Shown piece after piece: positions 62,202 to 64,000 of a DNA stretch of 64,000 bases; the stretch's first letter is position 1, and each line of letters starts with the position of its first letter. The translations under genes were made by a program, and so were the position numbers. This DNA comes from a bacterium (GTDB taxonomy: Bacteria; Desulfobacterota; Desulfobulbia; Desulfobulbales; Desulfobulbaceae): assembly GCA_030538155.1 (NCBI GenBank), contig JAUNUN010000003.1, forward strand, positions 1 to 64,000, read 5' to 3'. The notes beneath the pieces are model-generated. The model did not search any database and was not told the DNA's origin. It worked only from the letters and a program-made list of their open reading frames with translations.

Positions 62202-62627
62202 TCAACAAAAACGCTCAATCCTGTTCTGGTGACGGCCTCCGGCAAATTCTGCGTGCAGCCAGGTATGCACTATATCCTTGGCCAGTTCCACACCCAGCAC
62301 CCGGCCGCCGAGACAAAGCACATTGGCATTGTTGTGTTCACGGCTCATGCGGGCGCTGAATGATTCATAACACAGGGCCGCCCTGATATGACGGTACCGG
62401 TTGGCCGCCATGGACATGCCAATGCCTGTGCCGCAGATAAGGATGCCGCGCTCAAAGTCGCCTGCTGCAATAGCTTCACAGAGTTTGTCGGCATAATCCG
62501 GGTAGTCGACAGAACTTTCACCATGATTACCCACATCAACCACTTCAAAACCTTCCCTGTTCAAGTGGGCGATGATCTGTGCCTTGAGGACAAAGCCTCC
62601 ATGATCTGAACCAATACCGATCTTCAT
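62202..62627 (-). CDS. rpiB: Ribose 5-phosphate isomerase B
   Basis: A 141-residue RpiB. GSDHGGFVLK, the catalytic-cysteine loop ILICGTGIGMSMAANR and SREHNNANVLCLGGR are typical. It interconverts ribose 5-phosphate and ribulose 5-phosphate. The start at 62627 is chosen over 62639 by alignment with MKIGIGSDHGG. Confidence 0.94.
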   Translation of the reverse strand: MKIGIGSDHGGFVLKAQIIAHLNREGFEVVDVGNHGESSVDYPDYADKLCEAIAAGDFERGILICGTGIGMSMAANRYRHIRAALCYESFSARMSREHNNANVLCLGGRVLGVELAKDIVHTWLHAEFAGGRHQNRIERFC

Positions 62628-62651
62628 GCTCTTTTCCACTGTACGCCTTGT

Positions 62652-63890
62652 TCAGGAGTAATGCCGCAACACGACAACACCATTGGTGCCGCCAAAACCA
62701 AAGGAGTTGGACATGGCGACCCGCACCTTTTGCTCCCGCGCGTTGAGCGGCACGTAGTCCAGATCACAGTCCGGATCAGGATTTTCCAGGTTGATAGTGG
62801 GTGGAATGATGCCATGAAAAACGGTAAGCGCAGTAAAGGCCGCTTCAATACCGCCGGCAGCGCCCAGCATGTGACCGGTCATGGATTTGGTGGAACTCAC
62901 GGCCAACTTATAGGCGTGATCGCCGAAAATCGTCTTGATGGCCCTGGTTTCGCAGATATCGTTCAGTGGGGTGGAGGTACCATGGGCATTGATATAATCC
63001 ACCTGCTCAGGAGCCAGTCCGGCATCACGCAAGGCCATTGCCATGCAGCGGGCCGCGCCCTCGCCATCTTCCGGCGGGGCAGCAATATGGAAGGCATCGC
63101 TGGTCTGACCGTAACCGATAATCTCCGCATAAATTTTTGCCCCACGGCTGCGTGCTGATTCCAGTTCCTCTAAGACGAGCATGCCGGAGCCTTCGGAGAT
63201 GACAAAGCCGTCCCGATCCCGGTCAAAAGGACGGGAGGCTGCCTGGGGGGCATCGTTACGGGTGGAAAGGGCCTTCATCGCGCTGAAACCGCCCACAGCC
63301 AAGGGGCAGATAACAGCCTCTGATCCGCCGGTGATAACCACATCACAATCACCATAGGCAATATGACGAAAGGCCTCCCCCACCGCATGGGTGCCTGCTG
63401 CGCAGGCTGTGGTTTGCGACAGGTTCGGGCCCTTACTGCCCAGCCGGATGGATATCTGGCCTGAGACCATGTTCGGAATAACCCGAGGAATAAAAAACGG
63501 GGTGATCTTGCGCGGGCCGCGCTCCACCACCACCTGATGGTATTCTTCAATGGTCGGCAGGCCACCCATGCCGCAGCCGGTGATTACCCCTACCCGATCA
63601 CTGTTTTCCTCGGTTATAGACAGGCCGCTGTCCTGCCAAGCCATCTCGGCCGCAGCTACCGCATACTGCACGAAATGATCGACATTTTTTGCCTGTTTTT
63701 TTTCAAACCAGGCTTCCACGTCAAACCCTTTCACCTCGGCGGCAATTTGCGAGGCATAAGCGCCGGCATCAAAACGGGTAATCGGCCCAACGCCGCTTCT
63801 CCCATTGATGAGTGCTTCCCATGTTGGCTCCAACCCAATGCCCAAGGGAGTGACGAGACCCACCCCGGTTACAACGACCCGTCTTTTCAC
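62652..63890 (-). CDS. fabF: Beta-ketoacyl-ACP synthase II
   Basis: A 412-residue KAS II. Active-site Cys in [14 protein letters not shown], His in [15 protein letters not shown] and His in [15 protein letters not shown]. It elongates fatty acids from malonyl-ACP. It lies immediately downstream of acpP, the usual order. Confidence 0.96.
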   Translation of the reverse strand: MKRRVVVTGVGLVTPLGIGLEPTWEALINGRSGVGPITRFDAGAYASQIAAEVKGFDVEAWFEKKQAKNVDHFVQYAVAAAEMAWQDSGLSITEENSDRVGVITGCGMGGLPTIEEYHQVVVERGPRKITPFFIPRVIPNMVSGQISIRLGSKGPNLSQTTACAAGTHAVGEAFRHIAYGDCDVVITGGSEAVICPLAVGGFSAMKALSTRNDAPQAASRPFDRDRDGFVISEGSGMLVLEELESARSRGAKIYAEIIGYGQTSDAFHIAAPPEDGEGAARCMAMALRDAGLAPEQVDYINAHGTSTPLNDICETRAIKTIFGDHAYKLAVSSTKSMTGHMLGAAGGIEAAFTALTVFHGIIPPTINLENPDPDCDLDYVPLNAREQKVRVAMSNSFGFGGTNGVVVLRHYS

Positions 63891-63904
63891 TGCTCTCTAT
63901 CCGT

Positions 63905-64000
63905 TTACTGCAGCTTGGCCACGTAATCGATGGCGTTCTGAACAGTGGTAATCTTTTCGGCTTCCTCGTCAGGAATTTCCACGTCAAACTCTTCTTCCAT
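63905..64000 (-). CDS. acpP: Acyl carrier protein, C-terminal part (window edge)
   Basis: The last 31 codons of a gene that runs off the right edge. [26 protein letters not shown] is the standard C-terminal half of acyl carrier protein. The phosphopantetheine serine lies outside the window. The gene reads leftward into fabF. Confidence 0.9.
   Translation of the reverse strand: MEEEFDVEIPDEEAEKITTVQNAIDYVAKLQ

Overview
The window reads as chromosome of an anaerobic, sulfate-reducer-like member of the Desulfobacterota, most like Desulfobulbales. This is inferred from gene content only: a complete flox-hdr electron-bifurcation locus, citramalate-type isoleucine synthesis, hemerythrin and rubrerythrin-like oxygen-defence proteins, a predicted selenocysteine protein, and no respiratory oxidase. 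Genes are densely packed in both orientations. No rRNA, tRNA, CRISPR array or prophage was seen.

Layout. 0-4.3 kb: a monohaem cytochrome, glutamate dehydrogenase, a short-chain dehydrogenase and an orphan ModA, with two copies of a 22-24 bp palindrome. 4.4-11 kb (leftward): thioredoxin, thioredoxin reductase, an aryl-sulfate sulfotransferase without a signal peptide, and two tandem paralogous DASS/SLC13 permeases that share an upstream motif. 11.4-20.1 kb (rightward): the most unusual locus, an apparent RiPP (ribosomally made, modified peptide) cluster. It encodes a PqqD-like leader-binding protein, a 29-residue precursor ending in seven tyrosines (11690-11779, easily missed because of its size), an HPr-kinase-like ATPase, two radical SAM proteins with C-terminal cysteine clusters, a B12-binding radical SAM protein with a second CxxxCxxC domain, an NTP_transf_5 nucleotidyltransferase, a lasso-B2-like cysteine protease and a CPBP membrane protease. 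The leader resembles lasso leaders but no lasso cyclase is present.

20.3-27.8 kb: a CBS protein plus HPP membrane protein, a DsrE-like protein whose in-frame TGA sits at the usual cysteine position with a SECIS-like hairpin downstream, an HD alarmone-hydrolase-like protein, a 54-residue zinc ribbon, a periplasmic alpha-carbonic anhydrase, an ODP-type metallo-hydrolase, and a metal operon (small HG-HPE protein, P1B ATPase with a CPG motif, free HMA chaperone). 27.8-37.3 kb (leftward): inositol-phosphate synthase with a CDP-alcohol phosphatidyltransferase, a rubrerythrin-like protein, then hdrCBA-floxDCBA. 37.8-42.1 kb: a hydantoinase/oxoprolinase homologue and a histone-deacetylase-like hydrolase whose stop codon is supplied by a decayed IS3 element.

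42.1-64 kb is mostly housekeeping: an amino-acid:Na+ symporter, S4 protein, dCMP deaminase, lipoprotein hydrolase and ndk; lysC-cimA-comEA-like-miaA-recJ; purB-DUF4911-miaB-PHP; a broken IS5-type transposase; ppnN; bacteriohemerythrin; a ParB-like protein; and, leftward, acpP-fabF-rpiB-nrdR-ribD, with acpP cut by the window edge. Start codons were often moved inward from the longest reading frame on the basis of ribosome-binding sites, signal peptides or family alignments recalled from memory. No database search was possible.
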